The notes beneath the pieces are model-generated. The model was given only the letters and a program-made list of their open reading frames with translations. It made no database searches and had not been told where the DNA came from. 64,000 nucleotides of DNA from Variovorax atrisoli 110B. GTDB lineage: Bacteria; Pseudomonadota; Gammaproteobacteria; Burkholderiales; Burkholderiaceae_C. Shown one piece after another: positions 1-9,346 of the stretch. The stretch spans positions 62,001 through 126,000 of the forward strand of contig NZ_KB907453.1 of assembly GCF_000382045.1 (NCBI RefSeq), written 5' to 3'. The position numbers and the translations under genes are program-made. Every line of letters begins with the position of its first letter. Position 1 is the stretch's first letter.

Positions 1-1
1 C

Positions 2-1963
2 GAGAACAGCGCGAGCGAAGCCACCGCGGCCGCCACGCTCGCAGCCTCCGTCAACTACCCGCTGCGCGGTGCCGTCACCTTCAAGGCCACCGTGGGTACC
101 AATGTGGCCTCCGACGCGCTGGCCAACCTGGCCTCGGGCGGCGTGACCGGTGGCGCGCTCATCATCGTGGGCGAGGACTATGGCGAAGGCTCGTCGATCA
201 TGCAGGAACGCAGCCACGCCTTCGCAATGAAGTCGCAGATCTGGCTCCTCGATCCGCGGCCCAACCTGCCCAGCATCGTCGATGCGGTGAAGCAGGGCTT
301 CGACCTCTCCGAAGCCAGCAACACGCCGGTGATGCTGCAACTGCGCATCCGCGCCTGCCACGTGCACGGCCACTTCGTCGCGGGCGACAACAAGCGCGCG
401 AAGTTCACGCTGAAGGACGCGCTCGAGAACCCGCAGCGCGATGTCGGCCGCATCGTGCTGCCGCCTGCGAGCTTCGTGCACGAGCAGGAGAAGGTGAAGG
501 ACCGCTGGCCCGCTGCCGTGCGCTTCATCGAGGAGCGCAAGCTCAACGAGTTCTTCTCGGAAGACGCCGACGACATCGGCATCATCGTGCAGGGCGGCAG
601 CTACAACACGCTGGTGCGCGCCCTCGAACGCCTCGGCCTCGCGGACGTCTACGGCAACACCCAGGTGCCGCTGTACGTGATGAACGTCGCCTATCCCGTC
701 ATCGAGAGCGAGGTGATCCGCTTCTGCGAAGGCAAGCGCGCGGTGCTCGTGGTGGAAGAGGGGCAGCCCAACTTCGTCGAGCAGAACCTCGCGACCATCC
801 TGCGCCAGGCCGGGTCCTCCACGGTGCTGCACGGCAAGGACATGCTGCCGGTGGCCGGCGAATACACCGCCTCCGAGCTGCTCAAGGGCGCGCGCAGCTT
901 CTGCGAGCGCTATGAACGCCTCGCGCCATTGCCGGTGCCCGCGCCCGTGCGCAAGGTGATCCCGCTGACCGAGGTCGCGGCCGAGCCTGCGCAGCCCGTC
1001 GCGCCGCTCGGCGAAGTGGTCCACGCCCGTCCGCCGGGCTTCTGCACCGGCTGCCCGGAGCGTCCCATCTTCAGTGCGATGAAGCTGGTCGAGCGCGAGC
1101 TCGGTCCGCACCACGTGAGTGCCGACATCGGCTGCCACCTGTTCTCCATCCTGCCGCCCTTCAACATCGGCAACACCACCATGGGCTACGGCCTCGGTGG
1201 GGCGGGTGCCGCTGCGCTCAATGCACCTGCAGGCAAGCGCGCGATCTCGATGATGGGAGACGGCGGCTTCTGGCACAACGGCCTGACCAGCGGCGTCGCC
1301 AACGCGGTCTTCAACAAGAGCGACAACCTCACCATCGTCGTCGACAACAACTACACCTCGGCCACCGGCGGGCAGGACATCCTCTCGTCGAACGCCGTCA
1401 ACAAGACGCGCAGCACGGGCCACGAGATCGAGAGCGCCGTGCGCGGCGTGGGCGTGAAGTGGGTGAAGACCATGCGCCGCACCTATGACATCGCCGGCAT
1501 GCGCGACGCGCTCAAGGAGGCGCTCACCACCAGGGAGAAGGGCCCGAAGGTGCTGATCGCGCAGTCGGAGTGCATGCTCAACAAGCAGCGCCGCGAGAAG
1601 CCGCTGGTGCGCAAAGCCATCGCCGACGGCAAGCGCATGGTGCGCGAGAAGTTCGGCGTCGACTCCGACACCTGCACCGGCGACCACTCCTGCATCCGCC
1701 TCTCGGGCTGCCCGTCGCTGTCGATCAAGCCCAACCCCGATCCGCTTCGCACCGACCCGGTCGCGGCCGTGCTCGACAGCTGCGTGGGCTGCGGCGTGTG
1801 CGGCGAGGTCTCGCACGCTGCCGTGCTGTGCCCCTCCTTCTACAAGGCGCAGATCGTGAGCAACCCCAGCCGCTGGGACCAGCTGCGCGAGCGCGTGCGC
1901 GCGGCCGTCATCGGCTGGATGCAGCGCGGCGAGGCTCGCCGCCGTCAAGCCTATGCCTTCTGA
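2..1963 (+). CDS. iorA: 2-oxoacid (indolepyruvate-type) ferredoxin oxidoreductase alpha subunit, 5' end outside window
   Basis: The reading frame is open at the left edge, so the start is not in the window; 653 residues are visible. The family oxidatively decarboxylates aryl 2-oxoacids to aryl-CoA with ferredoxin as acceptor. The middle shows a thiamine-diphosphate domain (FCTGCPERP, then GDGGFWHNG and the metal-binding VDNNYTSATGG). The C-terminus carries two cysteine clusters, CTGDHSCIRLSGCP and CVGCGVCG followed by CP, as in IorA. The beta subunit follows at 2101. Beside an isatin-hydrolase-like gene, I infer the substrate may be isatinate (2-aminophenylglyoxylate) rather than indolepyruvate; phenylglyoxylate oxidoreductases are a precedent. 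Confidence 0.9.
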   Translation, partial: ENSASEATAAATLAASVNYPLRGAVTFKATVGTNVASDALANLASGGVTGGALIIVGEDYGEGSSIMQERSHAFAMKSQIWLLDPRPNLPSIVDAVKQGFDLSEASNTPVMLQLRIRACHVHGHFVAGDNKRAKFTLKDALENPQRDVGRIVLPPASFVHEQEKVKDRWPAAVRFIEERKLNEFFSEDADDIGIIVQGGSYNTLVRALERLGLADVYGNTQVPLYVMNVAYPVIESEVIRFCEGKRAVLVVEEGQPNFVEQNLATILRQAGSSTVLHGKDMLPVAGEYTASELLKGARSFCERYERLAPLPVPAPVRKVIPLTEVAAEPAQPVAPLGEVVHARPPGFCTGCPERPIFSAMKLVERELGPHHVSADIGCHLFSILPPFNIGNTTMGYGLGGAGAAALNAPAGKRAISMMGDGGFWHNGLTSGVANAVFNKSDNLTIVVDNNYTSATGGQDILSSNAVNKTRSTGHEIESAVRGVGVKWVKTMRRTYDIAGMRDALKEALTTREKGPKVLIAQSECMLNKQRREKPLVRKAIADGKRMVREKFGVDSDTCTGDHSCIRLSGCPSLSIKPNPDPLRTDPVAAVLDSCVGCGVCGEVSHAAVLCPSFYKAQIVSNPSRWDQLRERVRAAVIGWMQRGEARRRQAYAF

Positions 1964-2002
1964 ATGAGTCCCTCCATGCAAAGCAAAAACATGGTGTCGA
2001 AG

Positions 2003-2097
2003 TTCCAGGGATGCCGCGGAACCGGCCTTGCCGGGCCGCAGGTATCGCCCCCGATAGGGGGTTGGCGGCTACACGAAGTGAGCAAGCCTGGGGGGGA
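2003..2097 (-). repeat. Dispersed palindromic repeat, copy A (reverse orientation)
   Basis: It fills the gap between the alpha and beta oxidoreductase genes. Read on the minus strand it has the family layout: CCCCCAGGCTT, CACTTCGTGT, a short C-run/G-run hairpin, CGGCCCGGCAAGGCCGGTTCCGCGG in two halves, and a TTCC/GGAA-type end. Copies in the opposite orientation are at 5945, 10603, 14671 and 44489. Confidence 0.75.
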
Positions 2098-2100
2098 GCA

Positions 2101-3594
2101 ATGAGCCCGATCAAGATCGCGATCCTCGCCATGGGCGGTGAGGGCGGTGGCGTGCTCGCCGACTGGATCGTCGACATGGGCGAGGCCAACGGCTATGTCG
2201 CCCAGACCACCTCCGTGCCGGGCGTGGCCCAGCGCACCGGCGCGACCATCTACTACGTCGAGCTCTACCCCGCGGCGCAGGCCGAGGCCGACAGCGGCAC
2301 CCCGGTGCTCGCTCTGATGCCGCTGCCGGGCGACGTCGACGTGGTGCTCGCATCCGAGCTGATGGAAGCCGGCCGCGCCGTGCAGCGTGGCCTGGTCACG
2401 CGCGAGCGCACCACGCTGATCGCCTCCACGCACCGCGTGTTCTCCATCGCCGAGAAGAGCGCGATGGGCGATGGCCGCGTCGACAGCGGCCAGCTCCTGG
2501 CCCACACCGCGAACGCAGCCAAGCGCTTCATCCGCTTCGACATGGCCCAGGCCGCCGAGGCTTCGGGCAGCGTGATCAGCGCGGTGCTCTTCGGTGCGTT
2601 GGCAGGTTCGGGCGTGCTGCCGTTCAGCCGCGCGCAGTTCGAGGCGACCATCGAACGCGGCGGCGTAGGCGTGAAGCCCAGCCTCAAGGCCTTCGGTGCG
2701 GCATTCGAACGAGCTCAGGGCGGCGACGATGGCGAGCCGGCGAAGGAGGCACCGGTCGCCGCCCCCGCGCCACAGCCGCGACACCCTGCAGTGCGGGCGT
2801 TGGTCGAGCGTGTGCACAACAGCTTCCCGACGGCAGCGCAAGACCTGCTGCTCGAAGGCGTGCGCCGGCTCATCGACTACCAGGACCCGGCCTACGCCGG
2901 CCTCTATCTCGACCGCATGGCCGCCATTGCGGCCTTGCCCGCGGGAGACCACCGCCTGCTTCGCGAAACCGCGCGCCACCTCGCGCTCTGGATGTCCTAC
3001 GAAGACACCGCCCGCGTCGCGGCCCTGAAGACCCGCGCCACCCGCTTCGAGCGCGTGCGCGGCGAGGCGCGCGTGCAGCCCGGGCAGGTGCTCGCCATCA
3101 ACGAATACATGCATCCGCGCCTGCAGGAGATCTGCGAGACGCTGCCCGGCGGCATCGGCCGCTGGCTCATGAACTCCACGCTGCCGAAGAAGATCGTCGA
3201 GCGCTTCACGCAGCGCGGCCGCGTGATCCAGACCAGCTCGCTGCGCGGCTACCTCATGCTGCGCATGGTGGCGGCATGCAGGCGCTGGCGCCTGTCGACC
3301 ATGCGCTACGCGGAGGAGAACCGCCGCATCGAGGAATGGCTGCAGCGCATCGCCGCCACGGCGCAGCGCAATCCGGACCTTGCCGTCGAGCTCGCCCAGT
3401 GCCAGCGCCTCGTCAAGGGCTACAGCGACACGCACGAGCGCGGCATCCGCAACTACGACACCGTGATGCGCGCCTTCGAGCGCGCGGGCGACAGGCTCGC
3501 ACCGGCCACGCTGCGCGAACTGCGCGACGCCGCGCTGGCCGACGAACACGGCCACAAGCTGCAGGCCGCGCTGGCGCAGCACGCGCTGGCCTGA
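2101..3594 (+). CDS. iorB: 2-oxoacid (indolepyruvate-type) ferredoxin oxidoreductase beta subunit
   Basis: A 497-residue partner of the preceding alpha subunit. Residues 1 to about 190 are the gamma domain of the pyruvate-ferredoxin oxidoreductase family, with the Gly-rich AMGGEGGGVLADW near the N-terminus and SVPGVAQRTGATIYY. The C-terminal ~300 residues match the helical DUF6537-type extension of long IorB proteins. The ATG follows a GGGGGGAGCA stretch that is also the edge of repeat copy A, so the repeat seems to supply the ribosome binding site. Such enzymes are usually oxygen-sensitive, which is notable beside oxygenase genes, though aerobic IorAB forms are known. Confidence 0.88.
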   Translation: MSPIKIAILAMGGEGGGVLADWIVDMGEANGYVAQTTSVPGVAQRTGATIYYVELYPAAQAEADSGTPVLALMPLPGDVDVVLASELMEAGRAVQRGLVTRERTTLIASTHRVFSIAEKSAMGDGRVDSGQLLAHTANAAKRFIRFDMAQAAEASGSVISAVLFGALAGSGVLPFSRAQFEATIERGGVGVKPSLKAFGAAFERAQGGDDGEPAKEAPVAAPAPQPRHPAVRALVERVHNSFPTAAQDLLLEGVRRLIDYQDPAYAGLYLDRMAAIAALPAGDHRLLRETARHLALWMSYEDTARVAALKTRATRFERVRGEARVQPGQVLAINEYMHPRLQEICETLPGGIGRWLMNSTLPKKIVERFTQRGRVIQTSSLRGYLMLRMVAACRRWRLSTMRYAEENRRIEEWLQRIAATAQRNPDLAVELAQCQRLVKGYSDTHERGIRNYDTVMRAFERAGDRLAPATLRELRDAALADEHGHKLQAALAQHALA

Positions 3595-3610
3595 AGAGAA
3601 GAGAACGACG

Positions 3611-4603
3611 ATGAGCACAAATCCAGCCACCCTCTCGCTGCGCGTTGCCGAGGCGCGCGAACTGAACCCGCTGATCCGCATGCTGCGCCTGCGCGCCGAC
3701 GACGGCCGCGCGCTGCCCGGCTTCGCGGCGGGTGCCCATATCCGCGTGCAGGTGTCGCTGCCCGGCGGCAAGACCGACTGGCGCCACTACTCGCTCATCA
3801 ACTTCGACACGGCGCGCAACGCCACCAACGCACCGACCGAGTACGTGATCGCGGTGCGCAAGGAGGCCGAAGGCCGCGGCGGCTCGCGCTTCATGCACGA
3901 CGGTCTGAAGGAGGGCGACACCATCGCCATTGAGCCGCCGAAGAACGACTTTCCGCTGCACACCGGCCCGGGCGGCACCGTGCTCGTGGCGGGCGGCATC
4001 GGCGTCACGCCCATGGCCACCATGGCCGCGCGCCGCCGCGCCGAGGGTGCTGCCGTGCGCATGCACTACGCCGGTCGCAGCCGCGAGCTGATGGCCTTCC
4101 TGCCCGAACTGCAGGCGCTGCTGGGCGACGACCTGCACGTGCACGCCGATGCAGAGGCTGGCGCGCCGCTGGCCATCGACGCTTTGCTCGATGGCGTTCC
4201 TGCAGGCGACCGCCTGTATGTGTGCGGCCCCAAGGTCATGCTCGACGCGGTGCTCGAACGCACCCAGGCACGCGGCTGGGAGCACGACCGCGTGCACTTC
4301 GAGCTCTTCAACGAGCCCGTCGCGGAAGAGGGCGACCAGCCCTTCGAAGTGGAGCTTGCCCAGTCGGGCCAGCGCTTCACGGTGCCGGCGGACCAGAGCA
4401 TCCTCGACTGCCTCATCGAGCACGGCTGCGACCCGATGTTCGACTGCAAGCGCGGCGAATGCGGCGTGTGCGCAGTGCCCGTGCTCGAAGGCGAGATCGA
4501 CCATCGCGACTACGTGCTCACAGCCCGGGAGAAGGCGGAAGGCAACGTCATGCAGATCTGCATCTCGCGCGCCAAGGGGGCGCGCCTCGTGCTGGACATC
4601 TGA
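3611..4603 (+). CDS. Phthalate-dioxygenase-reductase-type FMN/2Fe-2S oxidoreductase
   Basis: A 330-residue electron-transfer protein taking electrons from NAD(P)H to a Rieske oxygenase. Domains in order: flavin-binding barrel with RHYSL near residue 58, nucleotide-binding domain with GGIGVTPM near 127 and YVCGP near 205, then a plant-type [2Fe-2S] ferredoxin domain with C279, C284, C287 and a fourth Cys near 317. The RxYS form and the C-terminal ferredoxin are typical of the FMN-dependent PDR/VanB class. It sits 21 nt before the first Rieske alpha gene and is the only reductase in the locus, so it probably serves both Rieske pairs. It corresponds to the reductase of iad-type loci (inference). 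Confidence 0.88.
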   Translation: MSTNPATLSLRVAEARELNPLIRMLRLRADDGRALPGFAAGAHIRVQVSLPGGKTDWRHYSLINFDTARNATNAPTEYVIAVRKEAEGRGGSRFMHDGLKEGDTIAIEPPKNDFPLHTGPGGTVLVAGGIGVTPMATMAARRRAEGAAVRMHYAGRSRELMAFLPELQALLGDDLHVHADAEAGAPLAIDALLDGVPAGDRLYVCGPKVMLDAVLERTQARGWEHDRVHFELFNEPVAEEGDQPFEVELAQSGQRFTVPADQSILDCLIEHGCDPMFDCKRGECGVCAVPVLEGEIDHRDYVLTAREKAEGNVMQICISRAKGARLVLDI

Positions 4604-4623
4604 AGCAAGGAGCCACCAGAGCC

Positions 4624-5937
4624 ATGACCTCCTACAGAGACAACCCCGATGCCATCCGTGCGCTGGTGCAGAACGACCGGGTGCACCGCGACCTGTACAC
4701 CAGCCAGGAGCTCTTCGAGCTGGAGCAGGAGCACTTCTTCGCCAACACCTGGAACTACGTCGGCCACGAGAGCCAGCTGCCCAGGCCCGGCGACTGGATC
4801 AGCAACGAGATCGCAGGCCGCCCGCTGATCGTGGTGCGCCACTCCGACGGCAGCGTGCGCGTGATGATGAACCGCTGTGCCCACAAGGGCTCTCGCCTCG
4901 TCAACGGGCCCTGCGGCAACACCGGCAAGTTCTTCCGCTGCCCCTATCACGCCTGGACCTTCAAGACCGACGGCGCGCCGCTGGCGATTCCGCTGAAGAC
5001 GGGCTACGAGAACACCCAGCTGCACGAGTGCGAGTCGGGCAAGGGCCTGACCACCGTGAAGCACGTGCGCAGCCACCGCGGCTTCATCTTCGTGAAGATC
5101 AACGATGCCGGCCCCGATTTCGACGAGTACTTCGGCGACTCGTTGAGCTCCATCGACAACATGGCCGACCGCTCGCCCGAAGGCGAACTGGAGATCGCCG
5201 GCGGCTGCCTGCGCTTCATGCACCAGTGCAACTGGAAGATGTTCGTGGAGAACCTCAACGACACCATGCACCCGATGGTGGCGCACGAGTCGTCGGCCGG
5301 CACCGCCAAGCGCATGTGGGCCGACAAGCCCGAGAGCGAGCCCAAGCCCATGGCGGTGGAGCAGTTCGTGCCCTTCATGTCCGACTACAAGTTCTTCGAG
5401 GACATGGGCATCCGCACCTACGACAACGGCCACAGCTTCACCGGCGTGCACTTCAGCATCCACAGCAAGTACAAGGCGATCCCCGAGTACGACAACGCGA
5501 TGAAGGCCCGCTACGGCGAGGAGAAGACTGCGCAGATACTCGGCATGGCGCGGCACAACACCGTCTACTACCCGAATCTCACGATCAAGGGCGCGATCCA
5601 GGCGATCCGCGTGGTCAAGCCGATCTCCGCCGACAAGACCCTCATCGAGAGCTGGACCTTCCGCCTCAAGGGCGCGCCGCCCGAGCTGCTGCAGCGCACC
5701 GCCATGTACAACCGCCTCATCAACTCGCCTTTCTCGGTGGTGGGCCATGACGACCTGCAGGCCTATCGCGGAATGCAGGCCGGCCTGCACGCGAGCGGCA
5801 ACGAGTGGGTCAGCTTGCACCGCGACTACGACCCGGCCGAACTGAAGGGCGGCGAGATCACCACCGGCGGCACCAACGAACTGCCGATGCGCAACCAGTA
5901 CCGCAGCTGGGTCCAGCGCATGACGGAGACAATGTAA
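4624..5937 (+). CDS. Rieske non-haem iron ring-hydroxylating oxygenase, alpha subunit (pair 1)
   Basis: A 437-residue catalytic subunit. The Rieske [2Fe-2S] site is C85-x-H87 and C106-x2-H109. The mononuclear iron site is D213-x2-H216-x4-H221, with D213 the usual bridging Asp. The ATG has AGGAG upstream. The beta subunit follows at 6056, separated only by repeat copy B. It is clearly paralogous to the alpha subunit at 14803: same length, same positions for all ligands. In an auxin-degrading reading, one of the two pairs would oxidise indole-3-acetate to dioxindole-3-acetate; which pair does so cannot be told from sequence. Confidence 0.9.
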   Translation: MTSYRDNPDAIRALVQNDRVHRDLYTSQELFELEQEHFFANTWNYVGHESQLPRPGDWISNEIAGRPLIVVRHSDGSVRVMMNRCAHKGSRLVNGPCGNTGKFFRCPYHAWTFKTDGAPLAIPLKTGYENTQLHECESGKGLTTVKHVRSHRGFIFVKINDAGPDFDEYFGDSLSSIDNMADRSPEGELEIAGGCLRFMHQCNWKMFVENLNDTMHPMVAHESSAGTAKRMWADKPESEPKPMAVEQFVPFMSDYKFFEDMGIRTYDNGHSFTGVHFSIHSKYKAIPEYDNAMKARYGEEKTAQILGMARHNTVYYPNLTIKGAIQAIRVVKPISADKTLIESWTFRLKGAPPELLQRTAMYNRLINSPFSVVGHDDLQAYRGMQAGLHASGNEWVSLHRDYDPAELKGGEITTGGTNELPMRNQYRSWVQRMTETM

Positions 5938-5944
5938 TGGCCAA

Positions 5945-6040
5945 CCCCCAGGCTTCGCGCACTTCGTGTCGCTTCTCCAACCCCCTTGCAGGGGGCAACA
6001 CCAGCGGCCCGGCAAAGCCGGTTCCGCGGTGTTCCTCGAA
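5945..6040 (+). repeat. Dispersed palindromic repeat, copy B
   Basis: A ~95 bp element between Rieske alpha and beta genes: CCCCCAGGCTTCGCGCACTT, GTGTCGCTTC, hairpin CCCCCTTGCAGGGGG, CGGCCCGGCAAAGCCGG, TTCCGCGGTGTTCCT. It matches copies C, D and E closely in the same orientation and copy A in reverse. Confidence 0.8.
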
Positions 6041-6055
6041 TGAGGGGGTGCTCGA

Positions 6056-6538
6056 ATGACATCGGTGACGCATCAGGACCTGATCGACTTCGTCGTGAAC
6101 GAGGCGTACCTGCTCGACACCCGCCGCTACGAGGAGTGGAACGCGCTCTTCACCGACGACGCCTTCTACTGGATACCGTTGATTCCCGACCAGGAAGACG
6201 GCCTCAACCACACCTCGCACCTCTACGAGGACAAGCTGCTGCGCGACCTTCGCATCGAGCGCCTGAAGAGCCCGCGCGCCTTCTCGCAGCAGCCGCCGAG
6301 CCGCTGCCACCACCTGCTGCAGGTGCCGGTGGTCGAGCAGTTCGACGCGGAAGCCAACCGCTACGTGGTGCGCACCTCGTTCCACTACACCGAGTCGCAG
6401 GGCGACGAGATCCAGTTCTACGTGGGCACCTTCTTCCACCACCTCACGGTGCAGGACGGCGCGCTGCGCATGACGCTCAAGCGCGTCAACCTGCTCAACT
6501 GCGACGCGGCCCTGCCGGCCGTGCAGCTCTTCATCTGA
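6056..6538 (+). CDS. Rieske oxygenase beta subunit (pair 1)
   Basis: A 160-residue small subunit of the SnoaL/NTF2-like fold that packs the alpha subunits into an alpha3beta3 hexamer and carries no cofactor. Family features are the N-terminal DLIDFVVNEAYLLDTRRYEEW, FTDDAFYWIP, the YEDKLLRDLRIERL segment and the C-terminal PAVQLFI end. It is paralogous to the 154-residue protein at 16125. It ends 10 nt before the CoA ligase gene, so it is in the same transcript. Confidence 0.88.
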   Translation: MTSVTHQDLIDFVVNEAYLLDTRRYEEWNALFTDDAFYWIPLIPDQEDGLNHTSHLYEDKLLRDLRIERLKSPRAFSQQPPSRCHHLLQVPVVEQFDAEANRYVVRTSFHYTESQGDEIQFYVGTFFHHLTVQDGALRMTLKRVNLLNCDAALPAVQLFI

Positions 6539-6548
6539 CAGGGACGCG

Positions 6549-8174
6549 ATGCCACACGCCACCGTCCATCAAGTCTTCGCGGCCACGGCCGCGCGTACGC
6601 CGCAGGCCGAATTCCTCTTCACCGAATCGGTGACCGCCGCCGCCTACGGCATCGAAGCGGGCGCCATCCACTGGGGCGATGCGGCGGAGCGCATCGAGCG
6701 CCTGCGCACAGCCTATGCACGGGCCGGCTACGGCCACGGCCATCGCGTCGGCCTGCTGCTGGAGAACCGGCCGGCCTTCATCTTCCACTGGCTCGCGCTG
6801 AACGCGCTGGGCGTGAGCGTGGTGCCGATCAACGCAGAGATGCGCTCGGCCGAACTGGTCTACCTGATCGGCCACAGCGAGATCGGCCTGGCCGTCACGC
6901 TGCCGGAGCGCGCGGGCGACCTGCGTGCCGCGGCTGCGAAGGCGGGCATCGCCTTCGAGACCATGGGCCCAGACGATGCAGTGCCTCCCGCGAAGACAGC
7001 TGCGCCTCGCGCCCACGAGCCCGTGGGTGTCGACACCGAGTGCGGCCTGCTCTACACCTCCGGCACCACGGGCCGCCCCAAGGGCTGCATCCTGAGCAAT
7101 GACTACTTCCTGCGCGCAGGCGAGTGGTATGCGGCGCTCGACGGCGTGTGCAGCATCCGGCCCGACAGCGAGCGCGTGATCACACCGCTGCCGCTCAACC
7201 ACATGAACGCGATGGCCTTCTCCACCATGGTGGTGCTGGTCGCTGGCGGCTGCCTGGTGCAGCTCGACCGCTTCCATCCGAAGACCTGGCTGGCGAGCGC
7301 GAAGGAGAGCGGCGCGACCATCGTCCACTACCTGGGCGTGATGCCCGCCATGCTGCTGTCCGCGCCTGCATCGGCAGCCGACCGCGACCATGCCATCCGC
7401 TGGGGCTTCGGCGCGGGTGTGGACCGCAAGAACCACGCGCCCTTCGAGGAGCGCTTCGGCTTCCCGCTGGTGGAGGCCTGGGCCATGACCGAGACTGGCG
7501 CGGCCGCCTGCATCATGGCCAACCGGGAGCCGCGCCTGGTGGGTACCAGCTGCTTCGGGCGGCAGGAGGACTTCGTCGAGATCCGCCTCGTGGGCGACGA
7601 TGGCAGCGATGTCGGCGTCGATGCACCGGGCGAACTTCTGGTGCGCTCGGCCGGCCGCGATCCGCGGCGCCACTTCTTCTCCGGCTACTTGAAGGACGAC
7701 GAAGCCACGCGCGAAGCCTGGGCCGACGGCTGGTTCCACACCGGCGACCTGGTGCGCCGCGATGCCGAGGGCAACTTCTTCTTCGTCGATCGCAAGAAGA
7801 ACGTGATCCGCCGCAGCGGCGAGAACATCTCGGCCGTCGAAGTCGAGAGCGTGCTCAACCAGCATCCGGCCGTGAAGGCATCGGCCGTGGCCGCCACGCC
7901 CGACGAGGTGCGCGGCGACGAGGTGCTTGCCTGCATCGTGATGCGCGAAGGCGCCGATGCCTCGAAGCCGCAGCAGACGGCAGCCAGCATCGTGGAGCAC
8001 GCGCTCGCGCAGCTCGCCTACTACAAGGCGCCCGGCTACGTGGCCTTCGTCGAAGCGCTGCCGCTCACGCCCTCGCAGAAGATCCAGCGCGGACAGCTGC
8101 GCGAGATGGCGCAGTCGCTGCCCGGCCAGGCCCATTGCATCGACACCCGCTCGATGAAGAAGAGGCAGGCATGA
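6549..8174 (+). CDS. AMP-forming acyl-CoA ligase 1
   Basis: A 541-residue ANL-superfamily enzyme that makes an acyl-adenylate and then the CoA thioester. Motifs: P-loop YTSGTTGRPKG near residue 170, AWAMTETG adenine motif, GWFHTGDLVRRDAEG, and the hinge/A8 region RKKNVIRRSGENIS, plus a C-terminal Lys in SQKIQRG. The CaiC/benzoate-CoA-ligase-like subgroup fits best. In context it would activate the oxidised aryl-acetate (for example dioxindole-3-acetate) before side-chain cleavage. Its stop overlaps the next start (ATGA), indicating translational coupling. A second ligase lies at 21489. Confidence 0.88.
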   Translation: MPHATVHQVFAATAARTPQAEFLFTESVTAAAYGIEAGAIHWGDAAERIERLRTAYARAGYGHGHRVGLLLENRPAFIFHWLALNALGVSVVPINAEMRSAELVYLIGHSEIGLAVTLPERAGDLRAAAAKAGIAFETMGPDDAVPPAKTAAPRAHEPVGVDTECGLLYTSGTTGRPKGCILSNDYFLRAGEWYAALDGVCSIRPDSERVITPLPLNHMNAMAFSTMVVLVAGGCLVQLDRFHPKTWLASAKESGATIVHYLGVMPAMLLSAPASAADRDHAIRWGFGAGVDRKNHAPFEERFGFPLVEAWAMTETGAAACIMANREPRLVGTSCFGRQEDFVEIRLVGDDGSDVGVDAPGELLVRSAGRDPRRHFFSGYLKDDEATREAWADGWFHTGDLVRRDAEGNFFFVDRKKNVIRRSGENISAVEVESVLNQHPAVKASAVAATPDEVRGDEVLACIVMREGADASKPQQTAASIVEHALAQLAYYKAPGYVAFVEALPLTPSQKIQRGQLREMAQSLPGQAHCIDTRSMKKRQA

Positions 8175-9346
8175 CGGCGAAGCGGCGGCTTTCCTATGAG
8201 GGCGTGGCGGTCGCGGTGCCCGTGACCGTGCCCTACGTGCGCTACTCCACGCGCACCGCGCACTGGTTCGTTGGGCAGGCCATCGAGGCGCTGGTGAAGG
8301 CCAGCGGCGTGCCCAAGGAACAGATCGACGGCCTGTGCCTCAGCAGCTTCTCGCTCGCGCCCGACACGGCCGTGGGCGTGACGCAGCACCTGGGCCTGTC
8401 GCCGCGCTGGCTCGACCACGTGCCCACCGGCGGTGCCTCGGGCGTGATGTGCCTGCGCCGTGCGGCGCGCGCGGTGCAGGCGGGCGATGCCGACATCGTG
8501 GCCTGCGTGGGGGCCGACACCAATCACGTCGATTCCTTCCGCCAGACCCTGGGCAGCTTCAGCAACTTCGCACGCGACGCGAGCTATCCCTACGGCTCTG
8601 GCGGCCCGAACTCGATCTTCGCGTTCATCACCGCCAACTACATGCGCACCTATGGCGCCCGGCGCGAAGACTTCGGCCGCATCTGCGTGGACCAGCGCAC
8701 CAACGCGCTGGGCAACCCGAACGCGATGTTCAAGAAGGGGCTGACGCTCGACGAGTACATGGCGGCGCGGCCCATCTCCGACCCGATCCATCTCTTCGAT
8801 TGCGTGATGCCCTGTGCCGGTGCCGACGCCTTCCTCGTGATGAGCGAGGAGCGCGCCCGCGACCTCGGACTGGCGCACGTGGTGATTCGCGGCGCCATCG
8901 AGCGCCACAACGCCTACGCAGAAGACCCGGTGATGGTGCAGGGCGGCTGGCGCAAGGACCGCGACGACCTCTACGCGCAAGCCGGCATCCGGCCCGCGGA
9001 AGTCGACTTCGTGCAGACCTATGACGACTACCCCGTCATCGTGATGATGCAGTTCGAGGACCTGGGCTTCTGCGAGAAGGGCGAAGGGCCGGCCTTCGTG
9101 CAGGCCAACACCATGACCTTCGACGGCAGCTTTCCGAACAACACGAGCGGCGGGCAACTGTCTGCCGGGCAGGCCGGTGCGGCGGGCGGCTTCCTCGGCA
9201 TGGTCGAGGCGATCCGCCAGTTGATCGGCGAAGCCGGCGCGCGCACCGTGCCCGACGCACAACTGGGCCTCGTCGCCGGCTTCGGCATGGTGACCTACGA
9301 CCGCTGCCTGTGCACAGGCGCGGTGATCCTCGGGAGATCGGCATGA
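8171..9346 (+). CDS. Thiolase-like (lipid-transfer/Ltp2-type) protein lacking the nucleophilic Cys; candidate acyl-CoA retro-aldolase
   Basis: A 391-residue SCP2/Ltp-type thiolase-fold protein. At the usual nucleophile position it reads PTGGASG, with Gly88 where thiolases have Cys. The usual GHP motif reads as GQAGAAGG within NTSGGQLSAGQ. It therefore cannot act as a normal thiolase. In steroid side-chain degradation such proteins (Ltp2) pair with a DUF35 protein and perform retro-aldol cleavage of tertiary 3-hydroxyacyl-CoAs. The next gene, overlapping by 4 nt, begins with a DUF35 domain. I infer cleavage of dioxindole-3-acetyl-CoA to isatin plus acetyl-CoA. Confidence 0.82.
   Translation: MTAKRRLSYEGVAVAVPVTVPYVRYSTRTAHWFVGQAIEALVKASGVPKEQIDGLCLSSFSLAPDTAVGVTQHLGLSPRWLDHVPTGGASGVMCLRRAARAVQAGDADIVACVGADTNHVDSFRQTLGSFSNFARDASYPYGSGGPNSIFAFITANYMRTYGARREDFGRICVDQRTNALGNPNAMFKKGLTLDEYMAARPISDPIHLFDCVMPCAGADAFLVMSEERARDLGLAHVVIRGAIERHNAYAEDPVMVQGGWRKDRDDLYAQAGIRPAEVDFVQTYDDYPVIVMMQFEDLGFCEKGEGPAFVQANTMTFDGSFPNNTSGGQLSAGQAGAAGGFLGMVEAIRQLIGEAGARTVPDAQLGLVAGFGMVTYDRCLCTGAVILGRSA

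Noticed and set aside
1951-3771. A 606-codon minus-strand frame opposite iorB
   Set aside because: Shadow of the GC-rich iorB gene without recognisable domains.
8171-9346. Annotating the thiolase-like gene as acetyl-CoA acetyltransferase
   Set aside because: The nucleophilic Cys is replaced by Gly and the GHP motif is lost, so thiolysis is unlikely.
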